From: JABCYV01 sp035512155
GTDB taxonomy: Bacteria; Acidobacteriota; Terriglobia; Terriglobales; Acidobacteriaceae
Length of the DNA stretch: 64,000 nt
Assembly (NCBI GenBank): GCA_035512155.1
Contig: DATKEN010000011.1
Location: forward strand, 77,320 to 141,319
Direction of reading: 5' to 3'
Positions 1 to 8,283 of the stretch are shown one piece after another; the stretch's first letter is position 1; every line of letters starts with the position of its first letter. Under the pieces are notes generated by a model. The model saw only the letters and a program-made list of their open reading frames with translations, searched no databases and had not been told where the DNA came from. The position numbers were made by a program, and so were the translations under genes.

Positions 1-597
1 AATCCGATTGGCGATAAAGTTAGGCGTGTCCTTGGCGAGAACAATTCCCTTGCCCAGATGGACGTCGCAGAAACGGGCAACAGCGTCAATCGCGGCGCGG
101 TCTGCTTCAGGCGTCGGGATCAGTTCCAGCAGCCGCATGTAGCGCGGCGGATTAAAGAAGTGTGTACCAAACCACGACCGCCGAAACTCGTCGGAAAAAC
201 CTTCAGCAATCTTCCCCACCGGCAGGCCGCTGGTATTCGTAGTAATGATCGTGCCGGGCTTCCGAATGGCCTCAACTTTCTTCAGCAGTGCTCGTTTGAT
301 ATCGAGGTTCTCGACCACCGCTTCGATGATCCAGTCCCCGTCGCTCAAACGCTTGAGATCATCTTCAAAGTTGCCGACTGTGACCAGGCGCGCAAGCGAA
401 GGATCCATAAAAGCCGCGGGCTTGGATTTCTTGGCGGCCTCGAGTCCGGCGACAGCCAACCGGTTACGGTTGCCGGCGGCATCAGACGGTACGATGTCGA
501 GGAGAAGGCTGGGAACACCCGCGTTGGCAAAATGCGCGGCGATGCGAGCGCCCATAGTTCCGGCTCCAAGGACGGCAACCTTATGGATAGTTTTCAT
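1..597 (-). CDS. fadN: 3-hydroxyacyl-CoA dehydrogenase, FadN type (N-terminal 199 codons; runs off the left edge)
   Basis: Oxidises 3-hydroxyacyl-CoA to 3-oxoacyl-CoA with NAD in fatty-acid beta-oxidation. The visible 199 residues form the Rossmann domain: the dinucleotide motif GAGTMG is at residues 11-16, an acidic LLLD strand end at 31-34, the NTSG loop near 121-124, and HFFNPP near 146-151 with the probable catalytic His146. The overall sequence pattern resembles Bacillus FadN rather than FadB, in that the dehydrogenase domain comes first; the hydratase part would lie outside the window. The ATG follows the preceding gene's TAG by two bases, so the two are probably cotranscribed. No clear Shine-Dalgarno sequence is seen. 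Acyl-CoA dehydrogenase and thiolase genes lie far away at 48.8-52.3 kb. The family call is firm; the FadN subtype is inferred. Confidence 0.88.
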   Translation of the reverse strand, partial: MKTIHKVAVLGAGTMGARIAAHFANAGVPSLLLDIVPSDAAGNRNRLAVAGLEAAKKSKPAAFMDPSLARLVTVGNFEDDLKRLSDGDWIIEAVVENLDIKRALLKKVEAIRKPGTIITTNTSGLPVGKIAEGFSDEFRRSWFGTHFFNPPRYMRLLELIPTPEADRAAIDAVARFCDVHLGKGIVLAKDTPNFIANRI

Positions 598-599
598 GG

Positions 600-1040
600 C
601 TAGGGCAGTTTATCTATGGCCCAGTCATCTTTGCCAGTCTTGACGACTACGATTTGGGAACGGCGAGGAGAATGCGACTTTCGCGGGGCAGAGGCGACAT
701 CAAACAAGACTACGGGGAAAGAGTAGCGTCCAGCCTTGAGCTTCTTGCCACGATTGATCTCGAATGCTGGTTGCGCTGCGGACTCGGAAGAGAAGAAAGT
801 CTGCAAGCGATCTTCAGACGTGTGGTGTTTCGCAGCATCAGTCAGCATCACCAGGCCAGTCTCGTGGTCCTGTGTCTGCCAGGCGCGAAGAAAGCGGTTG
901 GCCGCCGCCAGCGCAAATACGTAGTTGGGATCAGCAGTGGGCGTGTTGGTCTTGGCAGAGAATTGCAGCGAACACAACATCGAGAAGGCGATACCCAGCG
1001 AGACAGCACGCACGGAAAATGGCACTTTCACGAACTTCAT
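600..1040 (-). CDS. Secreted hypothetical protein, about 146 aa
   Basis: I do not recognise a named family with certainty. The start was chosen at the ATG that begins a classical Sec signal: basic MKFVK, then a hydrophobic stretch ending near residue 30. A longer upstream extension would run into the divergent gene. The mature part (FALAAANRFLRAWQ...) reads like a small NTF2/SnoaL-like alpha+beta domain, the type described as having a helix that carries daily-wear substitutions, but no catalytic motif can be assigned. The stop codon is two bases before the FadN ATG, so it is probably the first gene of that transcript. There is no visible ribosome site. Function unknown. Confidence 0.6.
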   Translation of the reverse strand: MKFVKVPFSVRAVSLGIAFSMLCSLQFSAKTNTPTADPNYVFALAAANRFLRAWQTQDHETGLVMLTDAAKHHTSEDRLQTFFSSESAAQPAFEINRGKKLKAGRYSFPVVLFDVASAPRKSHSPRRSQIVVVKTGKDDWAIDKLP

Positions 1041-1146
1041 TATGGAGGATGTTGAACCTTCGTCCAAGATACGACGAAGGTTCTCTTCAGGTTTGCGCCT
1101 CGAAACAGGTTCGGCTACGATTTGCGGACATTGAAGGAGAATCGCC

Positions 1147-1830
1147 ATGGGCAACGCGAGCCGGCGTGATTTTATCGCTGAGCTATCCGGACTGAGCGGG
1201 GTTGCCGTGATGCAGGCTTCAGGTCTGTTGAGGTTTGCGGCTTCGCAAGAGCAGCCCTCGACCGACGCGCTGATTGCCCGCATGAAGTGGATGAACGAGC
1301 CGGCATCGTGGAAAGTTTCTGGAAGTCGAATAATCGTGCACACCAAGCCGAAAACTGATTTCTGGCGCAAAACCTTTTACGGATACGTGACCGACAATGG
1401 TCACTTCTTTCATCTACCGGTCACAGGAGATTTCACCTTCGAGGCTCGCATCGCAGGAAACTACCACGATCTTTATGACCAGGCCGGACTGATGGTCCGA
1501 GTGGATGCTGAGAATTGGATGAAATGCGGCACGGAATTAGTCGACGGCATGCGTCACGCAAGCGTGGTGTTCACCCGTGAATTCTCTGACTGGTCGACCA
1601 TGAACGATCTGTCAAACGACGGGCCAGTCTGGTGGCGGGCGATACGAACCAAAGATTCGCTCGAACTTCTTTGCTCCCTTGATGGAAAGAAGTACGCGTC
1701 GGTCCGGCAAGGTTATCTGGTTCCCGGACGCGCTGCTGAAGTTGGTGTCATGTGCGCATCGCCGGAAGGCTACGGATTCGAGGCCACTTTCGAGGGCCTC
1801 AAGTTGTCAGCTGCCGTACCCGCGAGTTAA
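1147..1830 (+). CDS. DUF1349 (concanavalin-like) domain protein with Tat-like leader
   Basis: A 227-aa protein preceded by an AAGGAG ribosome site. The N terminus has SRRDFI followed by a moderately hydrophobic stretch, which resembles a twin-arginine leader (about residues 5-32). Residues from about 50 to 220 match the DUF1349 pattern: a Trp-containing first strand, FTFEARI, a 'DQAGLMVR.D...W.K' core, a 'D.S.VVT' type strand and the terminal 'AEVGVMCASPE' strand. Members are beta-sandwich proteins related to concanavalin-like lectins, and some are annotated as regulators of enolase without proof. A role in binding an extracytoplasmic carbohydrate is plausible. Its stop overlaps the convergent VIT gene stop by 4 bp. 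Confidence 0.8.
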   Translation: MGNASRRDFIAELSGLSGVAVMQASGLLRFAASQEQPSTDALIARMKWMNEPASWKVSGSRIIVHTKPKTDFWRKTFYGYVTDNGHFFHLPVTGDFTFEARIAGNYHDLYDQAGLMVRVDAENWMKCGTELVDGMRHASVVFTREFSDWSTMNDLSNDGPVWWRAIRTKDSLELLCSLDGKKYASVRQGYLVPGRAAEVGVMCASPEGYGFEATFEGLKLSAAVPAS

Positions 1831-2522
1831 GCGATGATCTTCGCCAGGACGAAAGCAGCCGCAGCCGCGAGTCCTCCGATCACCATGGTCTGGGACGCAC
1901 TGCGAAGGGGATACGTGCCCGTGAAGCGTCCTTTCATGTATCCGAAGATGCCGAGCGCGGCCAGCGTAACAATGGCCGAAAGCACCAATCCACGCGACGC
2001 GCTGGACAGCAGGACGTAAGGCGAGAGAGGAATCATGCCACCGGCAACATACGCTCCGGCGATAGTCGCGGCGCTGGTCACCGCGCGGCGCGGATCCGGC
2101 TGTTCCAATCCAAGCTCAAAGCGCATCATGAAGTCCACCCAGGCGTCGGGGCGGCGGCTGAGAGCCTCAACCACGGGCGTGCTCTCTTCTTTAGTCATCC
2201 CGTAGGCTTGGAAAACCTGGTTCACCTCGGCTTTCTCTTCTTCTGGAATTTCTCTTACCTCACGCTCTTCTCTTTCCCGCTCCTGCTCATAGTGCTCTGC
2301 GTCACCCCGGGCCGCCAGATAACCACCCAAACCCATCGCAATCGAACCGGCGGCAATCTCAGCCAGTCCGCCGACCACGATCAGGCGCGTGTTCTCGACC
2401 GCTCCGGAAAGTCCCGCAGCCAGGGCGAAGGGCACGGTAAGCCCGTCGGACATTCCAATTACCACGTCCCGGACAAAATTGCCGGCGGTGAAATGTTTCT
2501 CGATGTGCGTGGTTCGTATCAT
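1827..2522 (-). CDS. VIT1/CCC1 family Fe2+/Mn2+ transporter
   Basis: A 231-aa membrane protein with the VIT1/CCC1 layout: TM1 contains the conserved 'VRDVVIGMSDGLTVPFALAAGL' region (residues 18-39, with the Asp and Met of the metal path), then TM2 with 'GGLAEIAAGSIAMGLGGYLA'. A long cytosolic acidic helical insert follows (about 80-130, rich in Glu, the metal-binding domain of the family) and three C-terminal helices. Known members move ferrous iron or manganese out of the cytosol, usually by proton exchange. A GGAGG ribosome site precedes the ATG. It starts 5 bp after the Nudix gene stop, so the two form an operon. Confidence 0.9.
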   Translation of the reverse strand: MIRTTHIEKHFTAGNFVRDVVIGMSDGLTVPFALAAGLSGAVENTRLIVVGGLAEIAAGSIAMGLGGYLAARGDAEHYEQEREREEREVREIPEEEKAEVNQVFQAYGMTKEESTPVVEALSRRPDAWVDFMMRFELGLEQPDPRRAVTSAATIAGAYVAGGMIPLSPYVLLSSASRGLVLSAIVTLAALGIFGYMKGRFTGTYPLRSASQTMVIGGLAAAAAFVLAKIIA

Positions 2523-2527
2523 TACTG

Positions 2528-3049
2528 TTAAGCCTCCGGGTGAGATTCCAGGTATTCCTGAGCGCGGTGAACCATGTCACGTTCGCCGCGGTAAGCAAGC
2601 TTCCGCGCAGCTTCGTCGAGGGCGATCCAGGCCGCACGCTTGACCTCGATTCGCATCTCGGAAGAAATATCGTCAATGCGGCCGGACTGGTATCGCAATA
2701 GATAAAAGCTGACTATCTTGAACACGCGCTGCTGGTCTCCCCAGGAGCGCACGTAAACATACTTAATGTCGCCCAATTTTGTGACCGGGACTGCCGTTAT
2801 TCCGGTCTCCTCGCGAACCTCGCGAATCGCCGTCTGCTCGGGCTTTTCGCCGGGATCGACCAATCCTTTAGGCAAAGCGAGTAACACTTTTTGTGACCTT
2901 TTCTTCGCAGCCCCGGAGGCCACTGGGTCTCTTTGCGGCTCTATAGCGGCCATAGTCCAGCCCTCCGCAGTGTGGCGCACTACCACCCCTCCCGCGGAGA
3001 TCTCCCGTGCCATGGGCCACAAGTTATCAGGATCAGGGGAGTTAGTCAT
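2528..3049 (-). CDS. Nudix hydrolase
   Basis: About 173 aa from the ATG chosen here; a second candidate start is the ATG at 3013, just before the first conserved strand (REISAGGVVV). The Nudix box is complete: GLVDPGE, seven residues, then REVREETGI, giving the G-x5-E-x7-REUXEE-x-G-U pattern with its metal-binding glutamates. The fold around it (AGGVVV strand, 'LLALPKG' before the box, 'YVYVRSWGDQQRVFKIVSFYLLRY' after it) is like diadenosine polyphosphate or nucleotide pyrophosphohydrolases. The substrate cannot be told from sequence. It is operonic with the VIT transporter downstream and divergent from the patatin gene. Confidence 0.87.
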   Translation of the reverse strand: MTNSPDPDNLWPMAREISAGGVVVRHTAEGWTMAAIEPQRDPVASGAAKKRSQKVLLALPKGLVDPGEKPEQTAIREVREETGITAVPVTKLGDIKYVYVRSWGDQQRVFKIVSFYLLRYQSGRIDDISSEMRIEVKRAAWIALDEAARKLAYRGERDMVHRAQEYLESHPEA

Positions 3050-3194
3050 CGGCGGAGAGCCCCGGCAGCGTGTCTCCGGAGGTAACCCGCGGAACGCACC
3101 GAAGTGTGGAAACGTGTGGGGCGTCGCTGGCATCTAAGTTGCTAGGTATTTGATAGTACGTACCGGGCAAGACCGGGAGGATGTGGGGTTTCCC

Positions 3195-4106
3195 GTGAAG
3201 AGTCTGGACAAGATTGTTCGTTCGGTGCGGGCATTCGGGCGCGGCCTTTCCGGGTTGCCGCAGCCGGCCCCAGCTACGGCGAGCATCGGCGTCGCTCTGG
3301 GCGGGGGGTTTGCCCGCGGCATTGCTCACATCGGCGTACTCAAAGTTCTCGAAGAAGAAAATATTCCAATTGGTTTTGTGGCTGGAACTAGCGTCGGCGC
3401 ACTGATCGGCGCGGCTTATTGCAGTGGAGTTTCCATCGCCGAACTGGAACTCATGGCAACCCGGGTGCGCTTCAAGCACTTTGCCCGCTGGACTCTTTCA
3501 CGCTACGGCTTTGCCAGCAACCAGCGCATGATCGGTTTTCTCAGCAGCGTTCTGAAGGTCAAAACATTTGAAGAATTACGCATTCCGCTGGCGGTGACGG
3601 CCACGGATTTTTCCACTGGTGCCGGAGTGGTGTTTCACTCGGGACCGCTGGTTGATCCGGTGCGAGCAAGCTGCGCCTACCCTGGAATGTTTCAGCCCAT
3701 AAAAGTTCGTGGCCATTTACTGGTGGACGGCATGCTGGCTCACCCCGTCCCAACGGTTCCTTTGCGCGAAATGGGAGCCGAACACGTTCTGGCTGTGCAC
3801 TTAAAGGGAACGTGGGTTAACGGAGACGCACCGCGGCATCTGTTTGATGTAATCGGTCAGTGTTTCTCCATCGCCCAGGACACGAACGGCGATCGCTGGA
3901 GGCAGGCTGCTGATGTGATCATCCAGCCTGATGTCAAAGGCTACAAGTACGATGATTTCGAGCACAGCGCCGAGCTGATCCGTGCTGGAGAAGTAGTGTC
4001 GCGTGCGGCGCTGCCGGAGCTTCGCAAGTGGCTACCGCTGGAACCGAGCCGAACACAACTGCGGAACGCACCGGTGGTACAGCCGGCAACTGCGCCGGTG
4101 AAATAA
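3195..4106 (+). CDS. Patatin-like phospholipase / NTE family protein
   Basis: A soluble serine hydrolase of the RssA/NTE type. It shows the oxyanion loop GGGFARG, the nucleophile elbow GTSVGA (G-x-S-x-G) and the catalytic aspartate in 'LLVDGML', i.e. the Ser-Asp dyad in the expected order. Family members cleave acyl esters of phospholipids or lysophospholipids. I chose the GTG at 3195, which has a G-rich site 6-7 bases upstream; an in-frame TTG at 3150 would add 15 residues. There is no signal peptide. It is divergent from the Nudix gene, with about 145 bp between them for promoters. Confidence 0.85.
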   Translation: MKSLDKIVRSVRAFGRGLSGLPQPAPATASIGVALGGGFARGIAHIGVLKVLEEENIPIGFVAGTSVGALIGAAYCSGVSIAELELMATRVRFKHFARWTLSRYGFASNQRMIGFLSSVLKVKTFEELRIPLAVTATDFSTGAGVVFHSGPLVDPVRASCAYPGMFQPIKVRGHLLVDGMLAHPVPTVPLREMGAEHVLAVHLKGTWVNGDAPRHLFDVIGQCFSIAQDTNGDRWRQAADVIIQPDVKGYKYDDFEHSAELIRAGEVVSRAALPELRKWLPLEPSRTQLRNAPVVQPATAPVK

Positions 4107-4212
4107 TTTCTCTCCTAGATTTGTCATCCCAGGAAAACTGCGAAATCAGTAATACTGCATTGACATTTCTTGCTGGCGGTTCCCGGCTAGGCCACCAATC
4201 GTGCGGAGCAGG

Positions 4213-4314
4213 ACGATTCGCGAAGCGAAATCGCACCGCGCAGTTTTGTCATCCCGAGCGGAGCCGTAAGCGATTCGCGAAGCGAAATCGCTCGGCGCAG
4301 TCGAGGGACCCTGT
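4213..4314 (+). repeat. Dispersed repeat family R1, one and a half copies
   Basis: In the 418-bp gap after the patatin gene, a single R1 unit (4247-4314) runs TGTCATCCCGAGCGGAG, then a palindrome around CGATTCGCGAAGCGAAATCG, and ends CAGTCGAGGGACC. A partial second copy of the palindromic core lies at 4213-4244. The same head (GTCATCC[CT]GAG) and tail (GAAGGAYC or GAGGGACC) recur at about 9.9, 41.4, 41.6, 42.6, 48.6, 53.0 and 56.2 kb. No gene is visible in the rest of this gap. Confidence 0.8.
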
Positions 4315-4524
4315 GTTTACTCGCAGCGGCATGAACCATCGAGGGGTCTCTTACGCTCACACCAAACTAGCGAATTCCCAACCTGCGACATCGGCGTTAG
4401 AATCGCGCCGCGCTTGTAGCCGCTGAGCAGGACAAAGGGCCATTTTGAGGTTCGCGGGCGGGGCGCTCGCGCCACACCTAATGGGGCCAAGCTAGGCGCT
4501 AGCAACCAGCAGCCAGCAGCCGCC

Positions 4525-5571
4525 CTACTTCATCACTCCACGCTGGGCGATACCTATATTGTCGCGGGTCGTGTTCTTGACTAAGTACATCATTTCGTCA
4601 GCCTGGCGGATCACGTCATGCGGAGTTTTGGCATCGTGCGGGTAGGTTGCCACACCGATGGAGGCGCGTACATTGAGATTGAGTCCTTCTTCCTGACAGA
4701 ACGTGCTGGTGCGCAGGCTGTCACGCAAACGGCGGGCCACCACCAGCGCGGAATCTTTCCCGGTCTGCGGCAAAAGAATCACAAACTCGTCGCCGCCGTA
4801 ACGGAAGGCGTAATCGATTAAGCGAAGCTGGGCCTTGATAAGGTATCCGATCTCAGCCAGCAGCTTGCTTCCGATCAAATGCCCGTGGGTATCGTTGACC
4901 TGCTTGAAGTGGTCGAGATCGATGAAGAGAACAGTGAACTCATAGCCAAAGCGCGCCGAGCGGTAGACCTCGGTTTCGAGCGTCTTGTAAAGATGGCGCG
5001 CGTTATAGAGGCCAGTGCAATCATCGGTGATGGTGAGTTCCTGGATCTTTTCCACCGAGCGGGCATTTTCAATGGCGATGGCCGCATAATCGCTGAGCGC
5101 CTGCAAGAAAAACGACTCCTGGTCGGTGAAGTGGTCCATATCCACATTAACCAACTGGATCACGCCCAGGACGCGGAGTTTCGAGCGTAGCGGCACGCAG
5201 ATGATGGAACGCGTCTCCCACTTCGTCATTTCGTCGATGCGCTTGGCGAAGCGCGGATCAGTCATCACATCAGGGACGATCAGCCGCTCGCCATGCTTGG
5301 CGACCCATCCGGCAATTCCCTCGCCTACTTTGAGGCGTACATTTTTCAACGCCTCGGCGGCGCTTCCGACCGCAATAGCGAAGTAGAGCTCGTCCTTTTC
5401 TTCGTCCACCATCAGTAGTGACCAGGTGTCGGGGCGGAAGTATTCCGCCATCTTTTCCATGATGGTTTGCAGGATGGAATCGAGGTCGAGCGAAGACGTC
5501 AGGGCCTTGGCAACATCATGAAAGATGCCCAGTTCCTGAACCTTACGATCGGCGCCGGCGGCCTTGGTCAT
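4525..5571 (-). CDS. GAF-GGDEF diguanylate cyclase
   Basis: A 348-aa cytosolic protein that probably makes c-di-GMP from two GTP. A GAF sensor domain covers about residues 15-165 ('LDSILQTIMEKMAEYF', 'VGEGIAGWVAKHGERLIVPDV', 'SIICVPL'). A short linker leads to a GGDEF domain from about 180. The catalytic GGDEF signature is intact in 'FRYGGDEFVILL', and an RLID inhibitory I-site lies five residues before it, so product feedback is likely. The ATG used has GAGG 10 bases upstream; a longer reading would add unconserved sequence. It is a monocistronic minus-strand gene. Confidence 0.92.
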   Translation of the reverse strand: MTKAAGADRKVQELGIFHDVAKALTSSLDLDSILQTIMEKMAEYFRPDTWSLLMVDEEKDELYFAIAVGSAAEALKNVRLKVGEGIAGWVAKHGERLIVPDVMTDPRFAKRIDEMTKWETRSIICVPLRSKLRVLGVIQLVNVDMDHFTDQESFFLQALSDYAAIAIENARSVEKIQELTITDDCTGLYNARHLYKTLETEVYRSARFGYEFTVLFIDLDHFKQVNDTHGHLIGSKLLAEIGYLIKAQLRLIDYAFRYGGDEFVILLPQTGKDSALVVARRLRDSLRTSTFCQEEGLNLNVRASIGVATYPHDAKTPHDVIRQADEMMYLVKNTTRDNIGIAQRGVMK

Positions 5572-5661
5572 GAACAGCGGTCCTCGATGCGAGCGGGAAG
5601 TGCTGAAATTATAAGGGGCGCTGGAACGGGCGGGCAACCAACCAAAGTAACGCGTACCCCT

Positions 5662-5691
5662 GACGCCACGTGTCAAGACGCCACGTGTCAA
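5662..5691. repeat. Perfect 15-bp tandem duplication
   Basis: The unit GACGCCACGTGTCAA occurs twice head to tail with no mismatch in the upstream region of the GGDEF gene. Each unit contains the palindrome CACGTG. It could be a duplicated operator or a simple slippage product. Confidence 0.5.
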
Positions 5692-5858
5692 AAGGGCACC
5701 CAGCGCGTTTCCGGGAGGAGGGTCCAATTTATTTTGTGGTGGTTAATACTCCGGTTCGCTACCCCGCTATTTTCATCCGTTCCGCGGGCCGCGATTTATC
5801 ATATATTTATGGGCAAACCGGACTGAAGTCATGACCGTCCGGTAAGGGCAGCGGTCGC

Positions 5859-6728
5859 TTGGAATCGTTTGGCGCGCGATTGAAACGGGAACGCGAGCAG
5901 CGAAAAGTCACGCTGGATGACATTTCCCTGTCCACCAAAATCGGCACCCGCTTCCTCCGGGCTCTGGAGGAAGAGCACTTCGAGCAACTCCCCGGCGGCA
6001 TCTTTAATAAGGGCTTCGTTCGCGCCTACGCTCGCCATTTGGGTATGGATGAAGAACAAACCATCTCCGATTACCTGCTGGCCTCTGGAGCCGTCCAGCC
6101 CGAGAAGAACCTGGATGAGGCGCCGCAGTTGGAACTTCCTCCCGCGGAACCGGAGCCTCCTGTAGCGGCTCGGATTCCGTGGGGTATGTTGGCGGTAGCC
6201 CTGCTGCTGGTGGCGCTGGGCTTCGCACTCTGGGGTTTCCGGTCGCGTGAAAAACCCGTCAGTCCGGCCGTAGTCACAGCGCCTGCTGATAACAAGCCTT
6301 CATCGCCGGCCCCTGCCACTTCGGCAACACCAAAGCTCGCTGCGCCTGAATCGTCAGCCGCCGTGGCAGCCAATGCCAGAGCGACTCCCGCGCAACCCCC
6401 CGCAGCGGCGCCAGTAAACCAGGGACCTGCGCCTGGTGCGTTCGTAGTGTCGATTACTGCCCGGGAAAATTCATGGCTTACGATCACGGCCGACGGCAAA
6501 CAGATCATGAACGAAATATTGGTCGCCCCAGGGGAAAAATCAGTGGAGGGCCAGAAAGAGGTCGTGATCCGTGCAGGAGATGTAGGGGCCTTGGAATTCT
6601 CGTTCAACGGCAAAAAGCTTCCAATCCAAGGAGATTACGACGAAGTGAAGACTCTGGTGTTCGATCCCAATGGCCTGCGCTCTACCCCAGCGAGAACCGA
6701 CTCCTCGGTACCTCCGCCTCAATCCTAG
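5859..6728 (+). CDS. RodZ-like HTH / DUF4115 membrane protein
   Basis: A 289-aa bitopic membrane protein. Residues about 1-85 form a RodZ-type Xre helix-turn-helix domain ('SFGARLKREREQRKVTLDDIS', 'LPGGIFNKGFVRAYARHLG'). One membrane helix follows at about 108-130. A long Ala/Pro-rich linker (about 135-195) leads to a C-terminal DUF4115 beta domain ('SWLTITADGKQ'). RodZ couples MreB to the cell-wall elongation machinery; acidobacterial homologues are poorly studied, so the shape role is inferred. The start is TTG at 5859 with AAGGG ten bases upstream. It lies upstream of metK in the same direction, with 212 bp between. Confidence 0.85.
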   Translation: MESFGARLKREREQRKVTLDDISLSTKIGTRFLRALEEEHFEQLPGGIFNKGFVRAYARHLGMDEEQTISDYLLASGAVQPEKNLDEAPQLELPPAEPEPPVAARIPWGMLAVALLLVALGFALWGFRSREKPVSPAVVTAPADNKPSSPAPATSATPKLAAPESSAAVAANARATPAQPPAAAPVNQGPAPGAFVVSITARENSWLTITADGKQIMNEILVAPGEKSVEGQKEVVIRAGDVGALEFSFNGKKLPIQGDYDEVKTLVFDPNGLRSTPARTDSSVPPPQS

Positions 6729-6940
6729 TTTGTGCCCAACATATTCCATGCCCCTAACTTCCCTTTGACCAAAGATTTCCACCGCCTGGCGCGACTTGGA
6801 ACCGTCTCCCCAAAAATCGTTGCGCTTGCGTGCCTTCTCTGGTACCTTAAATAGACCGTAAGGTATTCATTTTGCGGTCGTTCTGCACTCTGACTACCCC
6901 CGCCAGACACGATGTCCTGATCGCTTGAAGGAGAGACTGC

Positions 6941-8125
6941 TTGCCATCAAGAACCCGCTATCTTTTTACCTCTGAATCCGTAACTGAGGGTCACCCCGAT
7001 AAAATTGCCGACCAGATTTCCGACGCGGTTCTCGACGCCTGCCTGAGCGAAGACCCAACCAGCCGAGTGGCTTGCGAAACCCTGACCGCCACCGGATTAG
7101 TGGTGATCGCAGGGGAAATCACAACCAAGGCTTACGTCGATTTCCAGGCGCTTGTCCGGGGAACAATCTCTTCCATCGGCTATAACAACGCGCTCTACGG
7201 CTTCGATTCCAATACTTGCGCCGTGATCTCCAGCATTAATAAGCAATCGGGCGACATCGCCATGGGCGTGGACACCGGCGGCGCCGGCGACCAGGGAATG
7301 ATGTTTGGGTTTGCGTGCAACGAGACGCAGGAACTGATGCCGATGCCAATCTCACTGGCGCACAAGCTGACCATGCGCCTGTCCGACGTCCGGAAACACG
7401 GGAAGCTGCCGTACTTGCGGCCCGATGGTAAGTCCCAGGTCACGGTGGAGTACGACGAACACCACAAGCCCATGCGGGTGGATGCGGTAGTGATTTCTAC
7501 CCAACACGCTGAAACTGTCGGCAATGACGAACTGCGCAGCGACATCCTGAAGCACGTGATTCAAGCCACCATCCCAGCCCATCTGCTCGACCAAGACACG
7601 AAATACCACATCAATCCGACGGGGCGTTTTGTGATCGGCGGACCCATGGGCGACACCGGCCTCACCGGGCGGAAAATCATCGTCGACACCTACGGCGGCA
7701 TGGGACGTCACGGCGGCGGTGCTTTCAGCGGCAAAGACCCGACCAAAGTAGACCGCTCGGCTGCATACATGGCGCGGCACATCGCCAAGAACATTGTCGC
7801 CGCGGGCCTGGCGGACCGTTGCGAAGTGCAACTCGCCTACGCCATCGGCGTCGCCGAACCCGTCAGCGTGTGGGTGGATGCTTTTGGCACAGCTAACGTG
7901 GATCCGGCAAGTCTTCCTGCTCTGATCCGGTCCCATTTCAAGCTGACACCCAAGGGCATCATCGACTCGCTGAATCTTCGCCGGCCGATTTACTGCAAGA
8001 CTGCGGCGTACGGTCACTTCGGCCGTAACGATCCCGATTTCACCTGGGAAGCAACCGACAAGGCCGCTAAACTGGCTACCGACGCGGGTTTGCGCGAGCC
8101 AGTGGCCCATGCTGTGAGCAAGTAA
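6941..8125 (+). CDS. metK: S-adenosylmethionine synthetase
   Basis: Makes SAM from methionine and ATP in the cytosol. The 394-aa protein has all hallmarks: TEGHPDK near residue 15-21 with the catalytic His, the GAGDQGMMFGFA ATP motif, and the GGGAFSGKDPTKVDRSAAY P-loop-like motif. The start is TTG with a strong GAAGGAGA ribosome site, a clear case of a non-ATG start. It is followed by ahcY, so SAM synthesis and SAH recycling are adjacent. A TTGCGT...TAAATA promoter is possible in the upstream 200 bp but weak, and I see no SAM riboswitch. Confidence 0.97.
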   Translation: MPSRTRYLFTSESVTEGHPDKIADQISDAVLDACLSEDPTSRVACETLTATGLVVIAGEITTKAYVDFQALVRGTISSIGYNNALYGFDSNTCAVISSINKQSGDIAMGVDTGGAGDQGMMFGFACNETQELMPMPISLAHKLTMRLSDVRKHGKLPYLRPDGKSQVTVEYDEHHKPMRVDAVVISTQHAETVGNDELRSDILKHVIQATIPAHLLDQDTKYHINPTGRFVIGGPMGDTGLTGRKIIVDTYGGMGRHGGGAFSGKDPTKVDRSAAYMARHIAKNIVAAGLADRCEVQLAYAIGVAEPVSVWVDAFGTANVDPASLPALIRSHFKLTPKGIIDSLNLRRPIYCKTAAYGHFGRNDPDFTWEATDKAAKLATDAGLREPVAHAVSK

Positions 8126-8283
8126 GCATCGTTCGGGAATGGCATCTCAGATTTCCGGACAAGGGCATGGGTGCCATTCGTGCCCCTTCAATTTCTCCCG
8201 GTTCGTGTATTCTGAGTGGCTGTAGATGTTCAACCGTAATCTGAACAGAATTTTCATCATTTCTTAAGCGCCACAGGAGAGGT

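Noticed and set aside
3150..3194. TTG start for the patatin-like gene
   Set aside because: The GTG at 3195 has a better-placed G-rich site, and the extra 15 residues are not typical of the family.
6729..6940. SAM riboswitch upstream of metK
   Set aside because: No SAM-I, SAM-II or SAM-IV conserved cores were found; only weak promoter-like words are present.
8126..8283. SAH riboswitch upstream of ahcY
   Set aside because: The gap has a small hairpin (8160-8187), but the conserved SAH riboswitch elements are not visible.
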